The notes under the pieces: generated by a model
Seen by the model: only the letters and a program-made list of their open reading frames with translations
The model's database searches: none
Told to the model about the DNA's origin: nothing
In this document: in pieces, positions 35,429-46,549 of the stretch
How the letters are laid out: the number at the start of each line of letters is the position of its first letter
Position numbering within the stretch: the first letter of the stretch is position 1
Made by a program: the position numbers and the translations under genes
Assembly (NCBI GenBank): GCA_005784505.1
Contig: VCAZ01000134.1
Location: forward strand, 497,001-561,000
Reading direction: 5' to 3'
DNA length: 64,000 bases
Source of the DNA: Bagarius yarrelli
Taxonomy: Eukaryota > Chordata > Actinopteri > Siluriformes > Sisoridae

Positions 35429-36433
35429 CACATTACCATCTTTATTTTATCTTAGTTAATGTGTGAATGCTGCACAACTCAAAAATACAGAACAAACTGC
35501 ATTCGGTAGTGATGCTATTTAATTATCAATTACAGAAATGAATCTGTATTTTAAGAGACAGGTGGCAACCCTACCCTCCAAAGATCTTATTTGCAGTTAT
35601 GATCTGAACTAATAGTTAACTAATAGTTAACATTATGGATGGGACATTATTCCTTAGGACATATAACATGCTACCTATTCACTACTGACAGTGTATTATA
35701 TAACATTCTATATCATACAACCAATCTATCCTCAGCATTACTCTCCACTGACTAGATTTTATCCCAGTCAAGGACATTTCTTAAGCTCTGTCCGACTATT
35801 TCTATCTTCTTAAAAAAAATCTCAGCTGGTGCTGTTATTATTGTCTGCTTTTCTAAATTTAACAGCCCTCAGACTCACCTGAGATCCAGCAGAAAACATT
35901 GTTTTATGATCTAAATCTTGTATGACTTTTTGAGCTCTTTAAAATTGAAGGTATTTTTTTCTCATCTGAGCGGGAATTTGGTAGCCTTGAATTAACAATA
36001 GAGAACAACCCACAGTGATAAATCACCCTAGTGCTAGAGAATCCTAGTGAGAACCAATGACATCAGAGCTTATCAGAGCCTGTGACCATCCTGACAACCC
36101 TGTCTCCCTGCTGGCTTTCTAAAATAACACTGCACTGTGAGCTTTTGTTCAGTTTGTTCATTAGCTTATGTTTGGTTTGGCCACTGCTATCAGGCATTAA
36201 ATGAGTTTACACAGAACCAAGGTGAGACACAGGTGGTCATGAGGTGGAACACTATAAATATTCGGCACTGTTTTCTTTATCGCTTGACCTTTGTCAATTT
36301 GAGAAATAAAAGTAGTATGAGAAAAAGAAAAAACAACAAAGGGTTTGGTTAAATTAATCTCAGTCAAAAAGCACGAGGTAAAAGTAAGATGAACGCGCAA
36401 TGGCAACAAAAAAGACTGCAATTGTTCAGAAAT
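31120..36433. other. Intergenic DNA without recognised genes
   Basis: No gene is seen. A GC-richer patch at about 33,480-33,550 (GGGGCACCTCAGCCGATGAG) stands out from the AT-rich surroundings and may be a repeat fragment. An ATCT/AT microsatellite lies at about 35,367-35,425. No open frame has recognisable domains. Confidence 0.45.
35367..35425. repeat. (ATCT)n/(AT)n compound microsatellite
   Basis: About six ATCT tetranucleotides are followed by CTATCT and about 13 AT dinucleotides. Confidence 0.9.
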
Positions 36434-36725
36434 AAGGGGCAGTGGTGGCTCAAATGGTTACGATGCTGAGCTGCTGATCTGGAGACCAGGAAGACCTGGG
36501 TTTGAGCCCCACCACCACCACCAGCTGTTGATCTGATGACCTAAAACACCTGGGTTCATCCAACCACTGTTGGGTCCTTGAGCAAGACCCTTAACCCTTC
36601 CTGCTCTGAGGCGCTGTATTAAAGCTGACCCTGCACTCTGACCCCAACTTACTAAGATAGGATATGCAGAAAAAGAATTTCACTGTGCTGTAAAAAAGTA
36701 TATGTGATAAAATAAAGGCGTTTAC
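36434..36725 (+). mobile_element. tRNA-derived SINE (family S3), near full length
   Basis: Head GGGGCAGTGGTGGCTCAAAT with a B-box-like GGGTTTGAGCCC, then the body (GGGTCCTTGAGCAAGACCC, CCTTCCTGCTCTGAGGCGC) and a tail (AAGAATTTCACTGTGCTGTA, then GTGATAAAATAAAGG). A small internal duplication around the CACCACCACCACC/ACCTGGGTTC part is visible. Confidence 0.75.
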
Positions 36726-37394
36726 AAAAGGAATCTTAATCATTATTTTTTATAACAGATGTACTAAAATGTCAGGCTGGTGGCAATGATTTCTCAAACA
36801 AACCAATATTGCTTTTGTCATAAACGATAAGTCAAACTCAGATGTATGGCTTCTTTTTCTTTTAAAATATAAAACATTTTTGACACGTTCATGCATTTAT
36901 TGTATTGTAGTGAAATGCTTTTTAATGCATGTCTGTGTTTAAAAATTAAAAGTCAAAAGTCAAGAATCATAAGAACAATCAGAAAACAGATAAAAATGTC
37001 AGCATGATAATGCAAAGCTTAGCACTAAGCTTAGCAATTTGCACTAAACTAAACATAAATTTATGTTTAGTTTTCACAATTAGAATATAATGAAAATGAT
37101 ATATTTTTCTCCCAATTCTTCTTACAATATGGCCACAACAAGGAGGTTATGCTATGCATTATCTTTATTAAAAACTGATTTCCAAATACAATTTAAAGTC
37201 TTATTTAGGGTAATCAAAAGCCGAAAGTGGAAGAAGAATTAAAGATAATTAGTATCTGGTTTACTATTTACTATATATATTAAATATCTCCCTTACAATA
37301 TGGATACATCATACATCAACATCACAGTAACAACATTAATTTGTGAGTATTATCCCAAATTATTTATGTCATTGAAGCTGACTAATTAACAACA

Positions 37395-37660
37395 CAATTC
37401 ATTTATTCATTCATCCATTCATCTTCTATACCTGCTTCCCTAATTTGGGGTCATGAGGCTCTGCTGAGGCAGGTTGCCAGTCCATCACACTCACTCCTAT
37501 GGGCAATTTAGATCACCCATCAACCTAACATACATGTTTTTGGACCCGGAGTAAACCCACGCAAGCATAGGAAGAACATGCACAATCCACACAGAAAGAA
37601 ACCCAGGCCTTCTTGCTGTGAAGCAACAATTCTAACTACTAAGTCACCCTGCTGCCCACC
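37395..37660 (-). mobile_element. tRNA-derived SINE (family S2)
   Basis: Reverse-oriented copy. The left end reads CATCTTCTATACCTGCTTCC, the middle contains GGAGTAAACCCACGCAAGCA and the right end is the head complement CTAACTACTAAGTCACCCTG followed by CTGCCC. This is the same order, inverted, as the 48,992-49,345 copy. Confidence 0.8.
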
Positions 37661-37664
37661 AATT

Positions 37665-40600
37665 TTCATAATTAAAATAATCAAATACAATTAAATTGCT
37701 AACAAATCACATTGACATGCAGCCTTGGAGATGCCATTGCAACATTGGCAAACTATAACTTTAATCTACAACAGGAAACATGAAACATGGCTCACTAAAG
37801 CACCTTCAGAATTTCACCAATTTGATTCTTTAAAGCTAATAGCTCGATATTTGGCAGTTGGGTGTGAATAAGAGCTGAACACAATCTAGTCTGTGCATAA
37901 GAACAATATTATTATAGAAACATGTTGTGTAACTCCTTTCTCACACTGAGTAAGACTATAGGAAAGGGCAGAGCCAGGGAAGGCTAGGCTGCAAATATCA
38001 CACCTTCCTGTTCAACAGTTATCTGTCTAAAAATCAAGCTAATGAAGACTCTGTGTGACTTTTTAATGATTTTGCTGTCATTAGACAGAAGCTCCCACTA
38101 ACACTCATTAAACTGACTTTGAATTTCTGTCATTACTACATGACAAGTTTTTGTATTTGGGCCATTATTAAAACGGCATTTAAAAGAACAAATAGTAAGG
38201 TTTTCTTTGGCTATTTATCAAAACTTTAAGTCATATTAATTTATATTTATTTTTATTTATATTGATATTTATTATAACATTCATTATTTATTAGTAAATA
38301 ACAAATTTATTACACCAACTACAGACAAAATGTAAGAATGTGACAGCATCTTAGTTAATAAACCCACCCCTCCCCGGAGGACTCCAGGGCAAAAATAGCG
38401 AAACCTGTTTAAAGAACAAAGTCAGAGAGGAACAGTAAGGATGATCGAGCAGACTATCCCAGGGGCTGATCACTCTGTAATACATGGTTTTTCAGCTTTT
38501 CATGGGACGTGCTTCTTATAGTACTGAGCACTGATACTGATGGACTGCAGACAGGAGAGGCTCGCTGGGGATGGATAGTTAGGTGTAACATTCGACAGCT
38601 GTCTCTGGCACAGTCCCTTGCCTTCAATGCTATTATTCTTTTGATTTATAGCCTAGCTATCCTTGTATGCACACTGAGGACCGGAGTGTGTGATGTATCT
38701 ACAGTATGCATGTATGTAAATGATGTGGTAGAATTTGCATTTAATTATATTCAAATTGCCACATTAGCCACACAGTTGTTTTAGATGAATATAGTCTCTG
38801 GATGTGTAGAGCCCTTGTTTAGCCTAAAATCTTAAATGCCTTAGTTGCATATAAAATATTGGTTATTTTTATTCCTAACAAAAAAAAACAACAGAAAAAA
38901 ACGGATGGTTGGATAATATGTAATATAATGTAATGTTATTGCTGTGTCTTTGGAATTATTTAACGGCGTGCGTGGACAACATACACCGATAGTGACTCTT
39001 TACTCAGTTTTTTCACGTCAACTTTCGACTGGAACGCCTCCGGAAACAACATCACAGTGTGCATTCTAGGAGATGTAGTTAACTTAACAACATTGACGAA
39101 ATACACAACAGTAATAATATTATCATTGGCTTTAAAAAAGGGGAAGTATGTGCTTATTATTTCATTAGATTGCTTTTAGGGCCTGATTAAGCATTTCTGG
39201 GCATCTTTTGCAATTATGCCTGTCAACAAAATATAACATCTGCATCCTAATGAAGACCTGCTTTTTGTCATTTAGTTTGCTTAAATGTATTTCACTAGTC
39301 TTTTAAGCATAGCCCTCCATGAAGACAGTGGAATAGTGAATCATGTAAATAGTTATTCCGTTTAAATAAGGGAATTCATTTTGTCATTTAGCTATTTTTT
39401 TGTTGCTAGATACGACAAAAATGAAAAAAAGCTGCTGTTATCAAATTCTTTCATGCTTCATCAAACTAGACAATACTCTATGATGCTGTAATCACACTAA
39501 AGCAGCAGACGTGTTCTCGCTAACACAGTTACACCATCTGTTCAATCTCATGCTCTGGGGAAGAGCAAGATCCAGGCACATCCCTTGGATTTAGAGTGCT
39601 GATGGCATGGCGACAGAAAGAATGGGAGATGAGCAGTAAGAAAACACAGGCTGTCAGATTTTTAGTTTGCAAACATTTATCCTGACCTACAACTATACCT
39701 AGTTAGTTTACTCACAGGAGAATCAGCTCAGAATCAGGCCACTATTAACATTCGAGCTTGAACGAGGACAAGGAAAGGAATGCTTTTTCTGGAACAGCAT
39801 TAGCTCAGGGGCATATGGACAGTATATTCATCCCACTTGTGTTCTAATAATAACAGAAAAGCTATCCAATTATTCATAGTTATTGCTTGGTGTTATAACT
39901 ATTTTGTTGTTTAGAATTTATTACCAATCAAATACAATGCCATGTCATAGATTGCAGTCCCAACCAGGGTGCATTCCTGTTTGCACCCACAACCCTGAGC
40001 ATTAAATAAAGCAGATAAATCAGATACTCATAGTAAAAGTCAGTGTTTAAATAAAACAGTTTTTAAAAATCCCATATATCATTAATAACTTATTATATGT
40101 CGATTTCTTCTGTCATATATTGGATTTCAGATAATGAGAGATTCCAGTCCAAAGTTGGTCAAATTTGATTTAAACATTTAGAATATTTGCTTATTTATCT
40201 CCAGCATCGAGACAATAGCGGACAGTTTACATCTCACTTTTGGCGGAGCTATAATAAAACAGCTGGGTCAATCAACAATCATGAAAGCGGTTTGTGTGAC
40301 ATCATGAAAACAGGCATCTGAAAACAGCTTGATTTGATAAAGGAAAAATGATTTATGAAATTACAAAAACACTGGGAAGGAAGAATTATTGTCCAAAGCT
40401 TCCCTTAATACAGCCTAGGGGATATTTCGTATTCACAGTTGCTGCTTTACAGTTCTTCACCCATGCCCTTCTAGGAATTAATTGTCCTTTAAATAGATTA
40501 AACAAAGACCTTGACTCTAAGACCTGCTATGCGATACAACTCGTTATTGTTTAATTCACAACCTATTTTAAATTTGCATTTAATACTGGCCTCAACAAAA

Positions 40601-40855
40601 CCCAATGACAAATTGCTGGACAGCTCTGGTGCTGTGTGCAGTTTTCGGTTGACTTTCAAGGTAAGAAATAACTAGAGAGACAATCAGGAAGTGCTGCTGG
40701 AGGTCTGCTGTGTTGTGGCAGAATGAAAGTAATACAAACAGGCAATAAAGTTATGCATCTAACACACCTGCCATCCTAAAGATCTAAAAATCAACTTGGG
40801 TAAGGGAGCATAAAATAGTTTTAACAAAGTATATTTTTTTATAGTTTTATATTTA
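37665..40855. other. Intergenic DNA without recognised genes
   Basis: No coding evidence. The stretch at about 38,040-38,160 contains a short palindrome, CTGTCATTAGACAG, with TGTCA and ATTA motifs of the kind seen in homeodomain-bound enhancers. A SINE-tail-like fragment lies near 39,955-40,010. Confidence 0.4.
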
Positions 40856-40857
40856 TA

Positions 40858-41015
40858 TTTGCAGCAGTTGGCAGACGTCCTTATCCAGAGCGACTAACAT
40901 TTATCTCTTTTATACAACTGGGCCCAACAGTGGCAGCTTGGAGGTGCTGGGAATCAAACCCTGATCTTCCAATCAGCAGATCAACACCTTGACCACTGTG
41001 GTACCACTTCCCCCT
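40858..41015 (-). mobile_element. tRNA-derived SINE (family S1)
   Basis: Reverse-oriented copy with the tail complement (GGCAGACGTCCTTATCCAGA) at the left and B-box-complement GGGAATCAAACCC and head complement (CCTTGACCACTGTGGTACCA) at the right. About 25 bp of the middle segment is missing. Confidence 0.8.
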
Positions 41016-41384
41016 AGTTAAAGCATAAACAAAAAAAAGTATATAAAGATTATAATGAGGCATAAAAAGTGAGTGTTCTACCGTGTATTTCCTTTTCTGA
41101 TTGTCTAAAAATCGCCACAAAGTTTAATTCAATTGTAAGACTTATTTATTCTGACTCAACCCTAATACAGACTGCAAACAAGATAAAGAATAAGGAGTTG
41201 TTTTTGTGCAAGTGACCTTCCCATGAAAAGGGCAAGGTCACCTCGCTTCACCAAACACAAAGCATAGTGCACTCAACATGCAAAATAATCAAGCGCACAA
41301 ATGCACATGGTTGATTCCACATGAATATTACATACATGTTCTTTGAACAACCTTCACACTTCTGAAATGTTATTCACTGGTTTC

Positions 41385-42612
41385 TTGGCTTTGGGAATTT
41401 AGTCCCTATTTAGTTACGATAGTATTAGTCAGGTCGGACAGGAATGTTGGGTAAAGAGGGTGATGTGCTGTCTATGTTATAGTTCATCCAAAAGATTTTC
41501 AGTGCATTGAGGTCATGCCTCGAGTTTTTCTACACCAGCATTTCTCAAAGCAGAACTCACTGGAGGGTAATACAGATATGACAAGTGCGGCGTGACAAAT
41601 GAGAGGAAATTTGGTTATTTTTGTGTCCGTCTTTATTAATTCTTTTATTTACTGACCATACACCTAAAACAAAACAATAATACATTTAAACGTAAGCCTT
41701 ACCTAAAACAACATCGGACTGTGAGGATGTCACAACGATTTATCTTCGGAAAGCTAACTGAAGTGGAACAAAACCTTTCGAGGGTAACAAATAACCAATG
41801 GATAAGTTAGTAATCGAAACTTAGACTTAATCAATCAAAAGTCCAAAAGGAAAATATGAGGCACATGGATTTTTCTGGTTGACTGTGGTGGAGAATTGTA
41901 ATGCTGTTATTTGATGTTATGTATGTAAAATGGGATGGTAATAAAATGAATGATAATAAATTTGAAAGTTAAACCTAAAGCCTAGTTTTTTACTATTTTG
42001 TTAGGGCGACTAGGGACAGCTCGGGCTCGGAACCCTTACCTACCTCCACAGTGGGAAATGGCAGAAAAATGTTTTACACTGACACAGTAACACCCAACAT
42101 GACACTCACTCAGCACATGCACTCTCCTGAATATTGATCACTTTCACCTGCACATCATTTGCTCTCTATTTAAGAGCACTCTGCACACAGTATCACTGTC
42201 TGGTTAAAACACACTAGACTTTATTGCTCTAATTGCTAATGCTTACTACTCCTTTACGTTTAGATTCTCCTCTCCACTGATTCCTGCTCCATCGTTTCCT
42301 CGTCTGGTTTCCTCCTGTGTCTCCAACGTGTTCCTTTTATCTCCAGCTCCCGTCGACTCTTCCTTCCTGCTCCGTTTAGTTTGTGTTTCCAAGCTTATCT
42401 TAATAAATGCGCCCATCTGGGCTATATCCTGTTCTGTTGTGTCTTTCTGGTATCTCGTAACACATGTAGCTCAGGGGCTTTGTACACAGGGGCATTGTCA
42501 TGGTCAGTTCCATTGCTACAACATACAAAAATAGTTTATCTTTGTGCTTTAAACTTTGTGGCCACATTTTAATAAGAACAGACCTATGGATGTGCAGGAA
42601 AAGTGTCCACAA
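41385..42612 (+). mobile_element. Tc1-like short element split by nested insertions
   Basis: The 5' part (about 41,385-41,550: TATAGTTCATCCAAAAGATT, TTGAGGTCATGCC, TCTACACCAG) and the 3' part (about 42,463-42,612: CACAGGGGCATTGTCATGG, CTACAACATACAAA, GTGTCCACAAA) are consecutive in the same family seen at 60,472-60,950. About 900 bp lies between them. It begins with a hAT-end-like CCAGCATTTCTCAAAG and includes a probable solo LTR. Confidence 0.5.
41999..42462 (+). mobile_element. Probable solo LTR of an LTR retrotransposon
   Basis: The sequence starts TGTTAGGGCGAC and ends CTCGTAACA, giving a TG...CA structure with TGTTA/TAACA ends. It is about 464 bp. It contains a TATA-like CTATTTAAGAG, then a CT-rich downstream half and a poly(A)-signal-like AATAAAT near the end. 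This layout resembles fish Ty3/gypsy-type LTRs. No internal coding region and no matching target-site duplication was found, so this is tentative. Confidence 0.4.
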
Positions 42613-43149
42613 ATGATTGGTCACATATTTTATATTGTTTGTAAAAAACATTTTGTATTAACATTAATCATAGTGGAATGATTCCTATATTATGTCTGAA
42701 TAAAAATCATATAAAGTATTAAACGTTTCTAAATCTCTATACAGATAAAAAATAAATGATGAGATGACCACTGTTCTCTGTTACAAGGCTATTACATACA
42801 CAGGATATGAAACCTATGATTAATGGTAACAAGGAGAATCAACAACACTGATTGTACAATATAAATAATATTAAATAGTTAGAAAGAGAGTGAACTTTGT
42901 AAATTAATTTTTGCCAATTACAAGGGGAAAAAAATTGTTCTCTCTTCTACCGAATGGGTTGGAAGATACTTTATATGTGCATTAATAGATGGTCTTTGAG
43001 TTCAATATCATTACTTTAAATCCCATAATGCAGTGAAACATTCTACGCTACAGAGATTCATGAGGCTAAATGTCTTTCTATTTAGCATAATACATATGTA
43101 TTTTAAGCGATCAATAAAGTGAGCAAATTAAGGTGAGTGATGTACACTG

Positions 43150-44210
43150 TGAAGTGTGTGAATCCTCATCAATCAATAGATCGAATGTGAATACAATATT
43201 CTTCTCCTGCTCTTTTACTGATAGAAACTCTGCCATCATTTCCTGTTCTGTCACCTCATGAAGACTCATAACCTGCCAGACAGCCTATTCCAATAGTGTT
43301 GAGTCTGAGTTTAGTAAGGACAAAGTCCAAATTAGAGGGAATGATGTGTTTCGATCTCCGTAGTCATTATGTACTGTATATTCATTATGTACTGTATATA
43401 GTCATTGTCAACATAGATAGTTAAAGCTGAAATTGGAGTGGCGTGAAGAATCAAGCAAGCTGGACTGCCCCACCTTTACATTATGCAGTTGGCAAACAGA
43501 AATGCCTGGATATCGCAATTTAAATATTCCTATAGATTCATATTTATATATATAATTCATATATATAAAAACGGACACTCACAAGCATATTGACTTTAAA
43601 GGTTTCCTTTCTAGTCTAGTGCAATTTGGTTAATGGACAGCCTGGCAGTTGTTCCTGAACATTCTGATCCTACTTCAGCCCATATTTTGTAACATTGTGT
43701 AAAATTGTGACCAGTTGTCGAGACTGCTTTGGATTTACTACTATTCCATTTCATGCTGTGCATAAAATCGATGACGCAGTTCTCTCTCTGGAAATCAATT
43801 ACTACCAACTTTTCTATTAGGCAGATGCATAAGCATTTATTCTAAATAAATAAACAAATAAAAAGAATTAAGGCCATAAAGTATAAAATGGCACCGTTGT
43901 TGAGAACATCAAGTGTGTATTATTGTGATAAATTTAACCTGTTTTTTTGTGTATAATGCATAAAATTTGAGTCAGACTGTTTTAATCACAATCTGATAAA
44001 AAATAATTTGGTCTGATCATTTTTTAGACATTGTCCTTACTAAACTCAGACTCAACACTGTTGGAATAGGCTGTCTGGCAGGTTATGAGTCCTCATGGGG
44101 TGACAGAACAGGAAATGATGGCAGGAGCGCCTGTCAGTAGGCGAGTAGGAGAAAAATATTGTATTCACATTCGATCTATTGATTGATGAGGATCCACACT
44201 CTTCACTCTA
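43150..44210. repeat. Long imperfect inverted repeat (arms about 175 bp, loop about 710 bp)
   Basis: The left arm (about 43,150-43,323) and right arm (about 44,031-44,210) are reverse complements over nearly their whole length. Both contain TCATCAATCAATAGATCGAA, ACCTGCCAGACAGCCTATTC and GAGTCTGAGTTTAGTAAGGA (right arm read on the minus strand). A central part of the arms, around CTCCTGCTCTTTTACTGATA, is diverged. The loop has no coding frame. Confidence 0.85.
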
Positions 44211-44214
44211 AAAG

Positions 44215-45360
44215 ATAAACAGCAAATATTTTACCATGGGTGAACCAAATCTGGTTTCCTAGTATAAAGTATGTAGACTTTTATGTAAATCATCGTTAAC
44301 AAGTGAAATGTAATGAATTAAATATTTTTTGTTTCTGCACTTGTTCCCTAAATTGGAGACTTAATAATGCTTGCAATGGACCTTTTCATCTCATCATATC
44401 ATAATAGCAATAGCAGGCTAATAGACAGATAAAGAGGTTGTTTTTCTGCTGCAAACCTTAATCAGGGTGAGAGCCTCATACATATAGACTACTTAAACAT
44501 CCTTAAGAATAATTGCCTTGCTGCCGTACAATTACTTCGATTATACTACATCAGTCAGCAAGTGAGCTGTTTCCAGCAATCTCAGCATCAGAGGACAAAC
44601 ATACTCGATTAACAGCTTTTGTCAAGTAAGCCTTTGTCATTTCCCTTCCTGCCCAGACATAGCATCAGATGGTTTCCTTCACTGTTTCAAAAATGTGTTT
44701 AATCACATTTTTATCTATAATGACCAAGCACTGATAAAAGCAGGGCAAAAGAAGGCTTGCTATTTTTAAACTCCTCTGTGGCACAACATTAAGTGCTTTC
44801 TGATATATTGCCAACTTTGCTTAGCAGCATTACCTCTACAGCTTTGACTGAGGAGTTTACAAACCCCAGTAATTTAATCTTTTACACCACTAAATTTTTT
44901 AATCATTAGCATTTACCATCACAAAGCTCATTAGCAGCAGCTGGTTATATGTGGCCATTGTAGAATAATTTATCCAGGATAAGATGAGACGAAATAAGCT
45001 GGAACAAGGCCATGTCATAAACTCTTGGTGTTTTGTGAGATTCATCATGAACAAATTTGTTGTCTTGATAGAAAATATGCTCCTAGGATCTAAAAACATA
45101 CATTAGGTTATTATATAAGCATAATATATGCAAAAACACATAATTTCACCATGACAAGCAGATAAGCATCTTAGCCACATCAGGTTTCATTTCTATCTGG
45201 TAGGAACAGGAATCTGAAGCTTTAGTGGGTACAAGTTCACCTAAACAGTGAACTTTAAGTGTTTGTCTTAAGGTCAAACATTTAAAGATTACATTAGATT
45301 TGTAGTTTTCCTCTTAAACACTACATACTGAAGGTTTTTTGCTTGACTAACCATACTGTA
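44215..45360. other. Intergenic DNA without recognised genes
   Basis: No coding evidence and relatively free of recognisable repeats. The part at about 44,490-44,680 is of mixed composition and could be unique, non-repetitive DNA. Confidence 0.4.
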
Positions 45361-45365
45361 ATAGG

Positions 45366-45960
45366 CAAGGCAAGTTTATTTATATAAACACATTTTATAC
45401 CCTTGAACCCTTGGTATGTTAATTGACTTGATCCTAATGATCTGAGTGTTCTAATTGGTTTATATTCAGCGAACATATCTGAAATTTATTTAGGTCCTAT
45501 AGGCCATTGAGTGATTTATCAACGTGTAACAATGCTTTAATCAATCGTAAATGTAACTTGTCGTCAATGTAAGAACCTGAGGATCAGAGTGATGTGATCA
45601 GATTTCCTGGTGTTAGGCAGTATTCTGTATGAGCTACAGCTGTCTAAGGGTCTTTTTGGGACGGCTGGTAAGGAGTGTATTACAATAGTCCAGTCTACTG
45701 GTGATAAAAGCATTAACAAGTGTCTCCAGATCCTGACTGAAAACAAAATCCTGAATTATGGCAATGTTTTTGAGAGGATACTATGCTGATTTAGTTCCTG
45801 CCTTGACATGAGTACTAAAACTAAGATCTAACTCCAGAATCACACTAAGATTCCTGACTTGATTTTTGGTTGTTTGCCCAAATGATGTGCATTCAGTTTT
45901 AGAACTTCATCTGTGTTCCAAAAAGCAATGACTTCCATTTTTTCCTTGTTTAACTAAAGA
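45366..45960 (-). mobile_element. Decayed LINE fragment (C-terminal reverse-transcriptase region, L2/CR1-type)
   Basis: Translating the minus strand across frames gives, in order, VRNLSVILELDL, NAFITSRLDYC (with breaks), PKKTLRQLQLIQNTA and NTRKSDHIT. These match the characteristic end of L2/CR1/Rex1-type polymerases (LGVxxDxxL, SRLDYCN, LQxIQNAAARLL, DHITP). The 3' end, near 45,366, has the widespread AAATAAACTTGCCTTGCC tail on the minus strand. There are many frameshifts and stops, so it is inactive. Confidence 0.7.
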
Positions 45961-46377
45961 AAGTTTTTAGTAGAGAAATTCTTGTGCATAAAATCACTAA
46001 GAACACAATTTTCTCTTGTTCTGGTGCATGTAGCTATTGATATTAAAGATATCAAAATGGACTGGGCAGGTATATTAAATCCAGCATTCTTACTGGCTCC
46101 CCTGGTGGATCAAAAGCCCTAAGGGACTGCTGAATACTGCACATAGCCACAGCAGAAAGAGCAATATAGTTCTTATATAGTTTTAATTTAAATTCCCCAG
46201 AGGTGTTCAGTGATGGAGGAGACATTACAGGTGCTGTGTTTTTCTTTAACACACTGTGAAAGCTCATACAAAACATTTCCCCAAGCAACAATCTTTATTC
46301 CGTCACATAAAAGTCCTGTGTGGGTTGTTTATGCATGTGACTTTATTAAATTTCCATTAAATGCTGTAAAAGTAAAT

Positions 46378-46546
46378 GGGGGAAGTGGTAGCACAGTGGT
46401 TAAGATGTTAAGACTGTTAATTAATCAGGGGTTTAATTCCCAGTACCACCAAGTTGCCACTGTGGGCCCCCTGAGCAAGGCCCTTAATAACCCCCAATTG
46501 CTCAGTTGTATAAAATAGAGGTGTAAGTTGCTCTGAAGATGAAAAA
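46378..46546 (+). mobile_element. tRNA-derived SINE (family S1)
   Basis: Head GGAAGTGGTAGCACAGTGGT, decayed B box (GGTTTAATTCCC), body CCCCTGAGCAAGGCCCTTAA and CAATTGCTCAGTTGTATAAA, then GTTGCTCTGAAGAT, where the copy is truncated before the usual tail. A further small reverse fragment occurs near 47,050-47,100. Confidence 0.8.
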
Positions 46547-46549
46547 ACA

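Noticed and set aside
38509..38784. Plus-strand 91-residue open frame with a hydrophobic stretch
   Set aside because: Resembles no family I know, has no Kozak or splice context and sits in AT-rich intergenic DNA.
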